From the NCBI GenBank assembly GCA_947493745.1, contig CANLSM010000015.1, positions 23,522 through 87,521 of the forward strand: a stretch of 64,000 nucleotides of DNA, given 5' to 3'. The notes under the pieces were generated by a model. That model saw only the letters and a program-made list of their open reading frames with translations. It had not been told where the DNA came from and searched no databases. Within the stretch, counting starts at the first letter, position 1. Every line of letters starts with the position of its first letter. The stretch is from an uncultured Paracoccaceae bacterium. GTDB taxonomy: Bacteria; Pseudomonadota; Alphaproteobacteria; Rhodobacterales; Rhodobacteraceae. Position numbers and translations under genes: made by a program. Of the stretch, positions 16,801 through 25,539 are shown in pieces.

Positions 16801-19272
16801 GGTGAAACGGTGGTAGACATCCCCGTGACGGCTGAATGGGGTCCGGGGGCCTATGTCACCGCAACCCTGATCCAACCGGCCGATACGAGGACTGGCCGCA
16901 ATCCGGCCCGTTCCATCGGCCTTGGCTGGGTCGAGGTCGATCCCGGTGAGGCGCGTCTGACTGCCGAGTTCACATCCCCCCGGACAGCGCTCCCGCGAGA
17001 GACGATGGTAGCCGAGTTGCAGGTGACCGGTGTGGCCGAGGGCGAAACCGCCTGGGTGACGATTGCCGCCGTTGATGTGGGCATTCTCAACCTGACCGGT
17101 TTCGAGCCGCCTGATCCGGATGGACATTACTTTGGCCAGCGCAAGCTCGGCATGGAAATCCGTGATCTCTACGGTCGCCTGATCGATGGCGGACAGGGTG
17201 TTGTCGGTGCTCTTCGCTCCGGTGGAGATGGCGGGGCGGTGGGACCGAAATCACCTCCGCCTACGCAGGACCTTGTGGCCTTCTTTTCGGGTCCTCTTCA
17301 GGTGGGGACGAATGGCAGGGTTACGGCGCGGTTCGATATGCCGGACTTCAACGGCACGGTGAAACTGATGGCCATTGTCTGGTCGGAAAACGGCGTGGGG
17401 CAGGCCGAGCAGGATGTGCTGGTGCGCGATCCGATCGTTGTCTCCGCCAGCCTGCCGCGTTTCCTTGCCCCCGGCGATACATCGCGTCTTCTGGTCGAGC
17501 TCGCGCATGCGACAGGCCCGGCGGGCGATGTGAAGGTGGAGGTACTTGGCACGAGCGACATCATCATCGACAGCACGGTGCAGCAGATCACGCTTGAGGA
17601 ACTGGCGCGTGTCTCGCTCGACATTCCGCTTACGGCAAACGGTGTCAGTGACAACGAGCTTCGCATTTTCGTGACAACACCGTCCGGTCAGGTGCTCACC
17701 AAGGATCTGCGTCTTGCGGTTCGGGCCAATGATCCCGAGATTTCCCGGCAATCGCGGATCAGCCTGGCCGCAGGTGATGCGTTGACCTTGACTGAGGATG
17801 TCTTTGCCGGTCTGTCGCCGGGCAGTGGCCGGGTTTCCCTGGCGGCCGGCCCACTGGCGCGTTTCGACGTACCGGGTCTGCTGACCGCCCTTGACCGCTA
17901 CCCCTATGGCTGCACGGAGCAACTGACCTCGCGGGCCCTGCCGCTTATCTATTTTGAGCAGGTGGCATCCAATCTCGGCCTCACAGAACGTGCCGAGGTC
18001 CGGACCCGTGTGGATCAGGCGATTGTCGAGGTGCTTTCCAATCAGACGCGGTCGGGCGGCTTTGGTCTCTGGCGACCGTTTGGTGGCGATCTGTGGCTCG
18101 ATGCTTACGTCACCGACTTCCTGAGCCGGGCAAAGGCGCAGGACTACAAGGTGCCCGAGAAAGCCTTCACGGCCGCCATCGACAACCTGCGCAGTTCGAT
18201 CAACTACGCGGGCGATTTTGAACGTGGCGGGCAGGGCATTGCCTATGCGCTTCTGGTTCTGTCGCGCGAGGGAGCGGCATCCATCGGTGATCTGCGCTAC
18301 TATGCGGACACCAAGACGGATGATTTCGCGACGCCGCTTGCCAAGGGTCAGATCGGTGCGGCTCTCGCTTTCTATGGAGATCAGGTCCGTGCGGATCGCA
18401 TGTTCCGTGCTGCGATGAACCACATCGAAGCCGACCGGGCGCGGGAGGAAGCGGATGCCCGTCTGTGGAGGGCGGATTACGGATCATCCTTCCGCGACTC
18501 CGCAGCTCTTCTGACGCTGGCGGTCGAGGCCGGATCGGATGCGGTGGACCGTGACTATCTGGCGGACGGAATTGCCCGGCGTCTGTCGGCCAGCCGCTAT
18601 CACTCCACTCAGGAGAAGATGTGGACCCTTCTCGCGACCAATGCGCTGGTGGGCGATCCGGGCCAGACCGGGCTTACCCGTAATGGTGTGGCGGTTGAGG
18701 GGCCGCTGGTGGAATTGCTGGACAGCGAGACGTTGGCAGGCGGTTCGGTCATCATAGAGAACACCAGCGCATCCTCTGTCGAGACGGTCATGACGACCTT
18801 CGGCGTGCCAACCGAGCCGGAGCCTGCGCAAGGCAACGGATACCAGATCTCCCGGCAGTATTTCACTTTCGAGGGTGAGCCGGTCGATCTGGGTTCGGTT
18901 GTGCAGAATGACCGTCTTGTGGTCGTGATCACGGTGCGGCCGGAGCGGACGGAACAGGCCCGGTTGATGGTCAATGATCCTCTTCCGGCAGGCTTCGAGA
19001 TTGACAATCCGAACCTGATCCGTGCGGGCGATGTCAGTGCGCTTGACTGGCTCGACCTTGACGAGGTGACGGAGTTCGCCGAGTTCCGAACCGACCGTTT
19101 TCTGGCGGCCGTGGACTGGTCCGGCAAGGACAGTTTCAAGCTGGGCTATATCGTACGTGCGATCTCACCGGGCAGTTTCCACCACCCCGCGGCGAGCGTC
19201 GAGGACATGTACCGGCCCGCGCTCCGGGCGCGCTCGGACTTCGGCCAGGTGGAGATTGCAGAAGCGCCATGA
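13840..19272 (+). CDS. Bacterial alpha-2-macroglobulin family protein with PAN domain and thioester motif
   Basis: Very large exported protein of 1,810 residues. The signal peptide is MRIFSLAFLALALTQPAIAQ. A cysteine-rich PAN/apple-like domain covers about residues 30-90 (DTTLEICERSCLAEAECKAL). Macroglobulin domains follow, for example VDVFATTERGVYRPGETVHL and the bait-region/MG part near 1100 (VTIAAVDVGILNLTGF). The thioester motif GCTEQ has Cys1358 and Gln1361. Such proteins trap proteases in the periplasm by covalent linkage. No clear lipobox is present, unlike E. coli YfhM, so it is probably soluble. The stop overlaps the PBP1C start (ATGA). A2M and pbpC are a known pair, thought to guard and repair the wall when the outer membrane is breached. 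Confidence 0.95.
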   Translation: MRIFSLAFLALALTQPAIAQQGLPEKRPVYQSDTDFYGGDLRSIFDTTLEICERSCLAEAECKALTYNTRSSACFLKTDVETTTPYEGAFSARMVEADREALKTARARLADLDFLSDYMLEQAHRQALMLARRYPRDDWTVEAMNKRLADMENLGSRGGIIGARERLATSLDTADAWVRLARAARSSSNRNTSLSAAINAYLRAETPSMQVTALRWIADAVEARGAGRQAIPALRLALALEPGEETQDALDRVVGLFGFRVSEHRVDNNAANPRICVTFNEDLVEAGVNYGDFVRIDRADLPVVAEKRQLCLEGVEHGARVTFTLREGLPAASGEALHKSSEISVYVRDRDPSVRFVGRSYVLPKSQAASIPVVAVNAEELEVSIHRVADRNLVSALQQGLVGSPLNERGGDRIRARLGEEVWRGFADVSTELNKDVTTDLPIGDALGDFEPGVYAMRASVVGAEDDGGADATQWFIVTDLGLATLKGSDGLHVFVRGLSDAQARDGVTLTLTAANNEVLGTVITNSEGYALFPAGLTRGEFGNVPALLTAGKGDDYAYLDLSDAAFDLSDRGVEGRAAPGPIDVFATTERGVYRPGETVHLTALARDAQAKAIADLPLTAILRRPDGVEFTRQTLERAGAGGGTLSIALPELSQRGTWRLALHADPEAAALTDMSFLVEDFEPERIDFDLSLPEGALDPDASTELLIDARYLYGAPGAGLQIEGDVRVSAATTLEGFEAFQFGLADERFSSLVESFPATPETDADGRAVITLDLPRTEPQARPLNMTATVRLKDGSGRPVERRITRPLKPQIPLIGIRALSQGAVEQGGLARFEVVAVGRDGTQIALENVSWTLSRIERDYQWYRYGGRWNFEPIVTRERVANGVLDLGADEPVSLEAPVDWGEYELKLASTDGGYTASSTKLYAGWYSAGAGSDTPDRLEVSLDKESYAVGDVARLQLLPRDAGQVLVTVATDRLIDMQTLAVKAGETVVDIPVTAEWGPGAYVTATLIQPADTRTGRNPARSIGLGWVEVDPGEARLTAEFTSPRTALPRETMVAELQVTGVAEGETAWVTIAAVDVGILNLTGFEPPDPDGHYFGQRKLGMEIRDLYGRLIDGGQGVVGALRSGGDGGAVGPKSPPPTQDLVAFFSGPLQVGTNGRVTARFDMPDFNGTVKLMAIVWSENGVGQAEQDVLVRDPIVVSASLPRFLAPGDTSRLLVELAHATGPAGDVKVEVLGTSDIIIDSTVQQITLEELARVSLDIPLTANGVSDNELRIFVTTPSGQVLTKDLRLAVRANDPEISRQSRISLAAGDALTLTEDVFAGLSPGSGRVSLAAGPLARFDVPGLLTALDRYPYGCTEQLTSRALPLIYFEQVASNLGLTERAEVRTRVDQAIVEVLSNQTRSGGFGLWRPFGGDLWLDAYVTDFLSRAKAQDYKVPEKAFTAAIDNLRSSINYAGDFERGGQGIAYALLVLSREGAASIGDLRYYADTKTDDFATPLAKGQIGAALAFYGDQVRADRMFRAAMNHIEADRAREEADARLWRADYGSSFRDSAALLTLAVEAGSDAVDRDYLADGIARRLSASRYHSTQEKMWTLLATNALVGDPGQTGLTRNGVAVEGPLVELLDSETLAGGSVIIENTSASSVETVMTTFGVPTEPEPAQGNGYQISRQYFTFEGEPVDLGSVVQNDRLVVVITVRPERTEQARLMVNDPLPAGFEIDNPNLIRAGDVSALDWLDLDEVTEFAEFRTDRFLAAVDWSGKDSFKLGYIVRAISPGSFHHPAASVEDMYRPALRARSDFGQVEIAEAP

Positions 19273-21323
19273 GCCGGACCCGCTTCAAGCGAAGTCGTCT
19301 CGGGACGACAATCATTGCGATTGTGATCGGTGCCGCCATTTCAGTCACTGATCGCTGGATCGACCGGACGGATTTGCCGGACTTGCGGCCACAGACATCC
19401 GTCACGGTATCGGATCGCAACGGCAAACTGCTGCGTGCCTACACCACGGACCAGGGATTGTGGCGTTTGCCGGTGGATGTGGGCCGTGTGGACAAAGGCT
19501 ATCTCACCCAACTCATTGCCTTTGAGGACAAGCGGTTCTTCGACCATCACGGAGTTGATCCCGTTGCGCTGATCCGCGCCGGTCTTGACAGTGCGCGGGC
19601 AGGGCGGGTGGTTTCCGGCGGATCGACCCTGACGATGCAGGTGGCCCGCCTTCTGGAGGATGGCACGACCGGTCGCTGGTCGGGGAAGCTGCGCCAGATG
19701 CGTGTTGCCCTGGCGTTGGAGCGGCAACTGAGCAAGGCGGAAATCCTCGGCCTCTATCTGCATCTTGCCCCTTATGGTGGCAACCTCGAAGGTGTGCGTG
19801 CTGCGACCCTGAGTTACTTCGGGAAAGAGCCATGGCGTCTGACACCGGCGGAGGCCGCACTTTTGGTCGCATTGCCTCAATCCCCCGAGACGCGCCGTCC
19901 TGACCGGGCCGCTGCGCGAGCGAAGGCCGCGCGGGACCGTGTCCTTGCGCGCTCCGAGGCCAACGGTGCGCTGAGGGCGTCTGACGCGCGCATCGCCCGC
20001 TCGGAGCCCGCGCCGAAGGCACGTGCACCTTTTCCGGCCCACAGCCCGCACCTTGCGGATCGCATGGTAGGCGAACGGCCGGGCCAGAGCAGCCACCGCA
20101 CCACGCTTGATCGTGACGCGCAGGCCTCGGTCGAGGCGTTGCTTGCCCAGACTGCCGATCGTCTGCACCCGTCGCTCTCGGCGGCCATACTCGTTGCTGA
20201 TGTGGCAACCGGTAACGTGCTGGTCTCGGTCGGCTCGCCCGACTATCTGGATCGGCGCAGGCAGGGCTTTATCGACATGACCCGGGCCCGCCGCTCGCCC
20301 GGATCGACGCTCAAGCCGCTGATCTACGGGCTGGCCTTCGATCACGGCATCGCGCATCCCGAGAGCCTGATCGACGACCGCCCGGTGGATTTCGCAGGCT
20401 ATTCCCCGCAGAATTTCGACAAGGAGTTCCGTGGCCGCGTCTTCGTGCGCGAGGCGCTGCAGACTTCGCTCAATGTCCCTGCGGTCATTCTGCTCGACCG
20501 GGTTGGTTCTGCGCATCTGATGGCAAGCCTGCGCAAGGCGGGCGCGCGACCTCAGTTGCCGCCCGGAGGTGCACCCGGTCTGGCCATCGGTCTGGGTGGC
20601 GTCGGGCTCAGCCTGGAAGACCTTGTGCAGATCTATCAGCCGCTCGCCAATCGTGGAGAGGCGGTGTCGCTGCGATATCGGGCTGATACAACGCCCGCCG
20701 CCCCGCGCCGCATTCTGTCCGCGAGGGCAAGCTGGTATCTTGGCGATGTCCTTCTTGGTGTGCCGACGCCCGGCGATGTCGAGCCGGGGCAGGTGGCCTA
20801 CAAGACCGGCACGTCCTACGGTCACCGCGATGTCTGGGCTATTGGCTATGACGGTGCTCATGTGGTGGGTGTCTGGGTTGGCCGCGCCGATGCGACCCCG
20901 ATGCCGGGTGCCCTGGGGGTGAACGTCGCGGGACCGATCCTCTTTGATGTGTTCGGGAGACTGGGGACGGAGAGGACATTGCTGCCTCCCGCACCGCAAA
21001 GCGCCCTGACCGTGTCGAACGCGGAACTGCCGCCTCCGCTGAGACAGGTCAGGTCTGCGGCGGTGCGCGAGGAGGACAAGGGCCCCCGGATCATATTCCC
21101 GCCTGACGGTGCGAGGCTGGAACTGAGCGCCTCGCAGTCCAGCGTCGTGGTGAAGCTGCGCAACGGCAGCCCGCCGTTTCGATGGTTGGTGAATGGTCAG
21201 GTGACGGATGCCGACAGTCACCTCAGAAGTGTCACGGTGCCGGTCGCGACACGCGGTTTCATGCAGATCGCAGTGATCGACCGAACCGGTGCGGCCACCC
21301 GCCATACCGTGTTCGTGGACTAG
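19269..21323 (+). CDS. pbpC: Penicillin-binding protein 1C
   Basis: Bifunctional peptidoglycan synthase of 684 residues. One membrane segment lies near residues 10-26. The GT51 glycosyltransferase has its catalytic Glu in FEDKRFFDHHGVDP (about residue 86). The transpeptidase has SxxK at Ser346-Lys349 (SPGSTLKP), SLN in QTSLNVPAV, and KTG at 512-514 (YKTGTSYG). A C-terminal BiPBP_C domain (about 600-684) is present, typical of PBP1C. It acts in the periplasm and is translationally coupled to the macroglobulin gene. Its TAG overlaps by four bases the stop of the convergent livM-like gene, leaving no room for a separate terminator. Confidence 0.95.
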   Translation: MSRTRFKRSRLGTTIIAIVIGAAISVTDRWIDRTDLPDLRPQTSVTVSDRNGKLLRAYTTDQGLWRLPVDVGRVDKGYLTQLIAFEDKRFFDHHGVDPVALIRAGLDSARAGRVVSGGSTLTMQVARLLEDGTTGRWSGKLRQMRVALALERQLSKAEILGLYLHLAPYGGNLEGVRAATLSYFGKEPWRLTPAEAALLVALPQSPETRRPDRAAARAKAARDRVLARSEANGALRASDARIARSEPAPKARAPFPAHSPHLADRMVGERPGQSSHRTTLDRDAQASVEALLAQTADRLHPSLSAAILVADVATGNVLVSVGSPDYLDRRRQGFIDMTRARRSPGSTLKPLIYGLAFDHGIAHPESLIDDRPVDFAGYSPQNFDKEFRGRVFVREALQTSLNVPAVILLDRVGSAHLMASLRKAGARPQLPPGGAPGLAIGLGGVGLSLEDLVQIYQPLANRGEAVSLRYRADTTPAAPRRILSARASWYLGDVLLGVPTPGDVEPGQVAYKTGTSYGHRDVWAIGYDGAHVVGVWVGRADATPMPGALGVNVAGPILFDVFGRLGTERTLLPPAPQSALTVSNAELPPPLRQVRSAAVREEDKGPRIIFPPDGARLELSASQSSVVVKLRNGSPPFRWLVNGQVTDADSHLRSVTVPVATRGFMQIAVIDRTGAATRHTVFVD

Positions 21324-22627
21324 CTGCGCTGGCTGCCCTGCCGCTCGGGGATCAGCCCGCGCGGCGCAAATCGCAGCACCAGAAGCAGGATCAGCCCCAT
21401 CAGGAAAAGCCGCAGATGCGGGGCCGCACCCAGCAGATGTGATCTGAGCGGCGATCCGTCCTCCATCCAGAAGGTCAGGCTGCGCATCAGGATTGCGCCC
21501 GCCGGTTCGGCCTCGATCCAGAGGAACCAGATCAGGAAACCACCCAGCACCGCACCCGCATTGTTGCCCGAGCCACCCACGATCACCATCACCCAGACGA
21601 GGAACGTGAACCTCAGCGGGTTGTAGGAGCCCGGCGTGAACTGCCCGTCATACGTGACCAGCATCGCGCCCGCGATGCCCACCACGGCTGAGCCCAGCAC
21701 GAAGACCTGCAAATGGCGGCGTGTGACATCCTTTCCCATGGCCTCGGCCGCATCGCGATTGTCGCGGATCGCCCGCATCATCCGGCCCCATGGCGCGTTC
21801 AGCGCCCGGTTGGACAGCCAGAAGATCACAGCCAGAACAAGCGCGAAAAGCGCCGCATAGCAGGATTTGACAAAAACGCCCGAGGCTTCCTGTGCTGTGG
21901 CGCCGAACCGGGCCGCGAAGTCGATGAACCAGTCAGCCTCCTGCAACGCGATCTCGCGCGGCACCGGGCGAGGCAGGCCCGAGACATTCTTGACGCCGCG
22001 CGCCAGCCAGTCCTCGTTTTTGAGGACCGCCAGCACGATCTCCGAGATGCCAAGGGTCGCGATCGCCAGATAGTCGGCGCGCAGGCCCAGCGTGACCTTG
22101 CCGATCACCCAGGCCGCCGCGCCTGCCAGAACGCCGCCCACGGCCCAGCCCAGTACAATCGGCAGGCCTAGCCCGCCGAGATAGCCGGATCTGGCGGGAT
22201 CAACCGCCTCGATCGCGTCAACTGCCGGGTCATAGACCGTGCGAATGGCCGCATAGCCCGCAATCACCAGAAGACCGGTCGCAAGGCCGCGCCAGCCACG
22301 TGCCAGATTGCGGCGTGCGAACCAGATCGCGCCAACGGTCGCCGCCAGCAGCACAGCAGAGAGAAGCACGCCCGATCCGCCTGCGGCCCAGGCTTCCGGC
22401 ACCGGCGAAACCGAGACGAGCACCGCCGCCACGCCGCCCAATGCCGCAAACCCCATCATCCCGACATTGAAGAGGCCCGCATAGCCCCACTGGATGTTCA
22501 CCCCCAGCGCCATGACGGCGGAGATGAGTGACAGGTTCAGGATCGACAGCGCCACGTTCCAGCTCTGGAACAGCCCCACGAGGATCAGCGCAAGACCCAT
22601 GGCCGCGAAGAGGAGCGTCTGTCTCAT
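21320..22627 (-). CDS. livM: Branched-chain amino acid-type ABC permease (LivM), system 1
   Basis: Integral membrane protein of 435 residues with roughly ten membrane segments. The conserved LivM motif AIRDNRDAAEAMGKDV is present in the EAA-like loop, as is LRADYLAIATLGISEI. It is longer than the usual 300-360 residues because of insertions near 85-165 and a C-terminal extension. It forms the channel with the LivH-like protein. The ATG overlaps the LivH stop (ATGA). It is the last gene of a minus-strand operon that starts at 26730. Confidence 0.93.
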   Translation of the reverse strand: MRQTLLFAAMGLALILVGLFQSWNVALSILNLSLISAVMALGVNIQWGYAGLFNVGMMGFAALGGVAAVLVSVSPVPEAWAAGGSGVLLSAVLLAATVGAIWFARRNLARGWRGLATGLLVIAGYAAIRTVYDPAVDAIEAVDPARSGYLGGLGLPIVLGWAVGGVLAGAAAWVIGKVTLGLRADYLAIATLGISEIVLAVLKNEDWLARGVKNVSGLPRPVPREIALQEADWFIDFAARFGATAQEASGVFVKSCYAALFALVLAVIFWLSNRALNAPWGRMMRAIRDNRDAAEAMGKDVTRRHLQVFVLGSAVVGIAGAMLVTYDGQFTPGSYNPLRFTFLVWVMVIVGGSGNNAGAVLGGFLIWFLWIEAEPAGAILMRSLTFWMEDGSPLRSHLLGAAPHLRLFLMGLILLLVLRFAPRGLIPERQGSQRS

Positions 22628-23637
22628 ATCACCCGCCCCCGGAAGATGCCCGTCGGTCGGATCAGCAGCACCAGTACCAGAATGACAAAGGAGACCGCGA
22701 ATTTGTAGTCGGTGGAAAGCAGTTGCACCAGCCCTTCAGGTGCCCAGCTTTCGGGCACAAGATAGGTCAGGAACTTCTTGTAGGCATAGGTCACCGTGAC
22801 TTCAGAGAAGGCGATGACGAACCCGCCCGCAATCGCGCCCACCGGGTTACCGATGCCGCCCACGATCGCGGAGGCGAAGATCGGCAGCAGAAGCTGGAAA
22901 TAGGTGAAGGGCTTGAAGGATTTGTCGAGCCCGTAGAGTGTTCCGGCAATAGTCGCCAGGGCGGCTGCGATGATCCAGGCATAAAGCACCACCCGGTCCG
23001 GGTTGATGCCCGAGAGCAGTGCGAGATCCTCATTGTCCGAATAGGCCCGCATCGCCTTGCCCATGCGCGAGCGGTTGAGAAACCAGAACAGTGCAATGAC
23101 GACAACGATGGCGACAAGAACCGTTATGCCCTGCGTAGTGCGGATTGCCAGCCCCTCGGACAGGCCCGTCCATTCCCTGAACTCGCGTGCGCGGATGATG
23201 AAGCGCTCACCATCGGTAAAGCGCTGATCGTCTGGTCCGATGATCAGCCGCACCAGCCCGTTGATCATGAACATCACACCCACCGAGGCGATGACAAAGA
23301 CCACGGGGGCGGCTTTCTGCTGCCGGTAGAAGCGATAGACGAAACGGTCGAAGACAAGCGACAGCAAAACCGCGCCGATGATCCCCAAGGGAAGTGCCAG
23401 AAGCGCCGTGGGCAGCGGCCCGAACGAGACCCCAAGGCTCTGCAATCCCCAGGTCACAAGGATCGTGCACATTGCCCCAAAGGCCATCAGATCACCATGG
23501 GCAAAGTTAGAGAACCGCAGCACCGCATAGACCAGCGTGACGCCGAGCGCACCAAGCGCCAGTTGCGAGCCATAGGCGAGCCCCGGGACCAGCACGAAAT
23601 TTGAAAGCAGGACGAGGGCGTTGAGGATGTCGGTCAT
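22624..23637 (-). CDS. livH: Branched-chain amino acid-type ABC permease (LivH), system 1
   Basis: Membrane protein of 337 residues with the LivH pattern: LGALGVTLVYAVLRFSNFAHGDLM near the N-terminus, AYSDNEDLALLSGINPDRV in the coupling loop, and FASAIVGGIGNPVGAIAGGF. It pairs with LivM to form the transmembrane channel. The ATG at 23637 shares one base with the TAA of the small secreted protein gene (TAATG), so translation is coupled to that unusual upstream gene rather than directly to LivF. Confidence 0.93.
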   Translation of the reverse strand: MTDILNALVLLSNFVLVPGLAYGSQLALGALGVTLVYAVLRFSNFAHGDLMAFGAMCTILVTWGLQSLGVSFGPLPTALLALPLGIIGAVLLSLVFDRFVYRFYRQQKAAPVVFVIASVGVMFMINGLVRLIIGPDDQRFTDGERFIIRAREFREWTGLSEGLAIRTTQGITVLVAIVVVIALFWFLNRSRMGKAMRAYSDNEDLALLSGINPDRVVLYAWIIAAALATIAGTLYGLDKSFKPFTYFQLLLPIFASAIVGGIGNPVGAIAGGFVIAFSEVTVTYAYKKFLTYLVPESWAPEGLVQLLSTDYKFAVSFVILVLVLLIRPTGIFRGRVI

Positions 23638-24005
23638 TAGCGAAACTCGCAGTTGCCGGTTAGCTGCTGTGGTATCGCTTGGCCCAAGATGAAAGTGTGT
23701 CTGCTATGCACAGCAGTTCCATCGGGAAAAAGCGTTGTGGACTGCACCGCGCCGCTTTCCAAGGGTTGGACAAAACTTAACAATTCGGAGCCGGTAACTG
23801 GCATTACATCTACGCTACCGAGATTTCCGATCGCCTGGGCACTGCCCGTTCGGTGATTTACAACAAAATCAAGAAGAAAGTTAGCGGATTGGCAGCCTTC
23901 GCGCCCAGCACACGAGTCGTCAAATCGGCAGCTAATGAAAGTTGATTGCGCCGAGAGCTCATGCGGGCTTAGACAGAACAATAGAATGGCAGATCTCATG
24001 CTCAC
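23637..24005 (-). CDS. Small secreted protein of unknown function inside the liv operon
   Basis: Product of 122 residues. The GTG start overlaps the livF stop (GTGA) and its TAA overlaps the livH ATG, so it is a genuine operon member. A likely signal peptide (MRSAILLFCLSPHELSA) precedes QSTFISCRFDDSC. The mature part is about 100 residues with several cysteines, including C-x6-C near its start and a final Cys in GNCEFR, suggesting disulfides. Codon use is visibly less GC-rich at third positions than in neighbouring genes (many TTT, GTA, AAT and CTA codons). I recognise no named domain. A role in substrate capture or in assembly of the transporter would be speculation. Confidence 0.7.
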   Translation of the reverse strand: MSMRSAILLFCLSPHELSAQSTFISCRFDDSCAGREGCQSANFLLDFVVNHRTGSAQAIGNLGSVDVMPVTGSELLSFVQPLESGAVQSTTLFPDGTAVHSRHTFILGQAIPQQLTGNCEFR

Positions 24006-24706
24006 CCCCCCAGAAAACTCTTGCGCACATCCGGGTCGGCCAGCAACGCCTCGCCCGTATCCGTGAAACGGTTGCGACCCTGCACCAGCACATAGCCCTT
24101 GTCGGCGATGTTGAGCGCCTGTTTGGCGTTCTGCTCGACCATCAGGATGGCAATGCCGGTGGCCGCGACCTCCAGAATGCGGTCAAAAAGCTCGTCCATG
24201 ACGATGGGCGAGACACCGGCCGTCGGCTCATCCAGCATCAGCACCTTGGGGCGGGTCATCAGCGCGCGTCCGACGGCAACCTGCTGTCGCTGCCCGCCGG
24301 AAAGCTCACCTGCTGCCTGACCGGCCTTTTCGGCCAGGATCGGAAACAACTCGAACACCTGCTCAAGCATTTCGCTGAAATCATCCTCGCGAATGAACGC
24401 GCCCATCTCCAGATTTTCGCGCACGGTCATGGAGGGAAAGACGTTGCCGGTTTGCGGCACGAACCCCATGCCTTTGGCAACCCGGGCCTGCGGGCTGAGC
24501 CCGGTGATGTCCTCACCGGCCAGTCGCACAGCACCCTCGCGCAATGGCAGCATCCCGAACACGGCCTTCATCGCGGTCGATTTGCCCGCGCCGTTGGGTC
24601 CGACAATCACCGCAATCTCGCCCTGCTCGACCGCAATGGTGCAGGAATGCAGGATATCGGCCGCACCATAGCCGCCGGTCATCGCCTCGCCGATCAGGTA
24701 GCTCAC
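24002..24706 (-). CDS. livF: Branched-chain amino acid-type ABC ATPase (LivF), system 1
   Basis: ATPase of 234 residues. Walker A is GPNGAGKST, the signature is LSGGQRQQ, Walker B is VLMLDEPTAG, and the switch histidine is replaced by the usual LivF ending VEQNAK. It powers the LivH/LivM channel as a heterodimer with LivG. The start is GTG at 24706, overlapping the livG stop (GTGA). Confidence 0.93.
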   Translation of the reverse strand: MSYLIGEAMTGGYGAADILHSCTIAVEQGEIAVIVGPNGAGKSTAMKAVFGMLPLREGAVRLAGEDITGLSPQARVAKGMGFVPQTGNVFPSMTVRENLEMGAFIREDDFSEMLEQVFELFPILAEKAGQAAGELSGGQRQQVAVGRALMTRPKVLMLDEPTAGVSPIVMDELFDRILEVAATGIAILMVEQNAKQALNIADKGYVLVQGRNRFTDTGEALLADPDVRKSFLGG

Positions 24707-25485
24707 GAAGCCACCCCCGGCTTGTTCTTCAGTCCCGTCCCGAGATAGGCCTCGATCACCTGCTCATTGGCCTTGACCTCGGCCGCCGTCCCTTGCGCCA
24801 GCACCGCCCCCTCGGCCATCACGATCACCGGATCGCAGAGGCGGGAGATGAACTCCATGTCATGCTCGATCATGCAGAATGTATAGCCGCGCTCCTGATT
24901 GAGCCGCAGGATCGCGTCGCCGATTGTGCCCAGAAGCGTGCGGTTCACGCCAGCGCCGACCTCATCGAGGAAGACGATCTTGGCATCGACCATCATGGTC
25001 CGGCCCAATTCCAGCAGCTTTTTCTGCCCGCCCGAGAGATTGCCCGCCAGTTCGTCGGCCACATGGGAAATCTCAAGGAACTCGATGACCTCATCGGCCT
25101 TCGCGCGGATGTCGGCCTCCTCCTGTCGCACTCTGGCACCGGAAAACCAGGCGTCCCAGAGCCGCTCGCCCGATTGGCTGCCCGGAACCATCATCAGATT
25201 GTCGCGCACGCTCAAAGTGGAAAATTCATGGGCGATCTGAAAGGTTCTCAGCAAACCCTTGGCGAACAGATCATGCGGGGCAAGCCCGGTGATGTCCTCG
25301 CCATCGAGCAACACCCGGCCGGAGGTCGGCGCAAAATGCCCGGCGATCACATTGAACAGCGTCGTCTTGCCCGCGCCATTGGGCCCGATCAACCCGGTGA
25401 TGGAACCTTTGGCGATTTCAAGGGACGCACCATTGACGGCCCGGATGCCGCCAAAATGCATGTGAAGGTCGTCTACCCGGATCAT
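24703..25485 (-). CDS. livG: Branched-chain amino acid-type ABC ATPase (LivG), system 1
   Basis: ATPase of 260 residues. Walker A is GPNGAGKTT, the signature LSGGQKK and Walker B KIVFLDEVGAGV. The ALA/P-loop of the family is changed to DEVGAG, where LivG usually has DEPAAG. The LivG ending MIEHDMEF is present. I take the ATG at 25485 (MIRVDDLHMHFGG) rather than a TTG two codons earlier; neither has a strong ribosome site. It lies about 55 bases after the binding-protein gene, behind a hairpin. Confidence 0.92.
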   Translation of the reverse strand: MIRVDDLHMHFGGIRAVNGASLEIAKGSITGLIGPNGAGKTTLFNVIAGHFAPTSGRVLLDGEDITGLAPHDLFAKGLLRTFQIAHEFSTLSVRDNLMMVPGSQSGERLWDAWFSGARVRQEEADIRAKADEVIEFLEISHVADELAGNLSGGQKKLLELGRTMMVDAKIVFLDEVGAGVNRTLLGTIGDAILRLNQERGYTFCMIEHDMEFISRLCDPVIVMAEGAVLAQGTAAEVKANEQVIEAYLGTGLKNKPGVAS

Positions 25486-25500
25486 CTGCAATATCCAAAA

Positions 25501-25533
25501 GGCCGCCCCAAAGCACCTTACATCGGGGCGGCC
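25501..25533 (-). terminator. Hairpin between binding protein and ABC genes
   Basis: On the minus strand GGCCGCCCC and GGGGCGGCC (25525-25533 and 25501-25509) form a nine-base-pair stem followed by TTTT. Partial terminators at this position usually lower expression of transporter genes relative to the abundant binding protein. Confidence 0.7.
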
Positions 25534-25539
25534 AAAGCC

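Noticed and set aside
19341..21305. Minus-strand open frame of 654 codons opposite pbpC
   Set aside because: Shadow of pbpC third-position GC bias; no recognisable domain.
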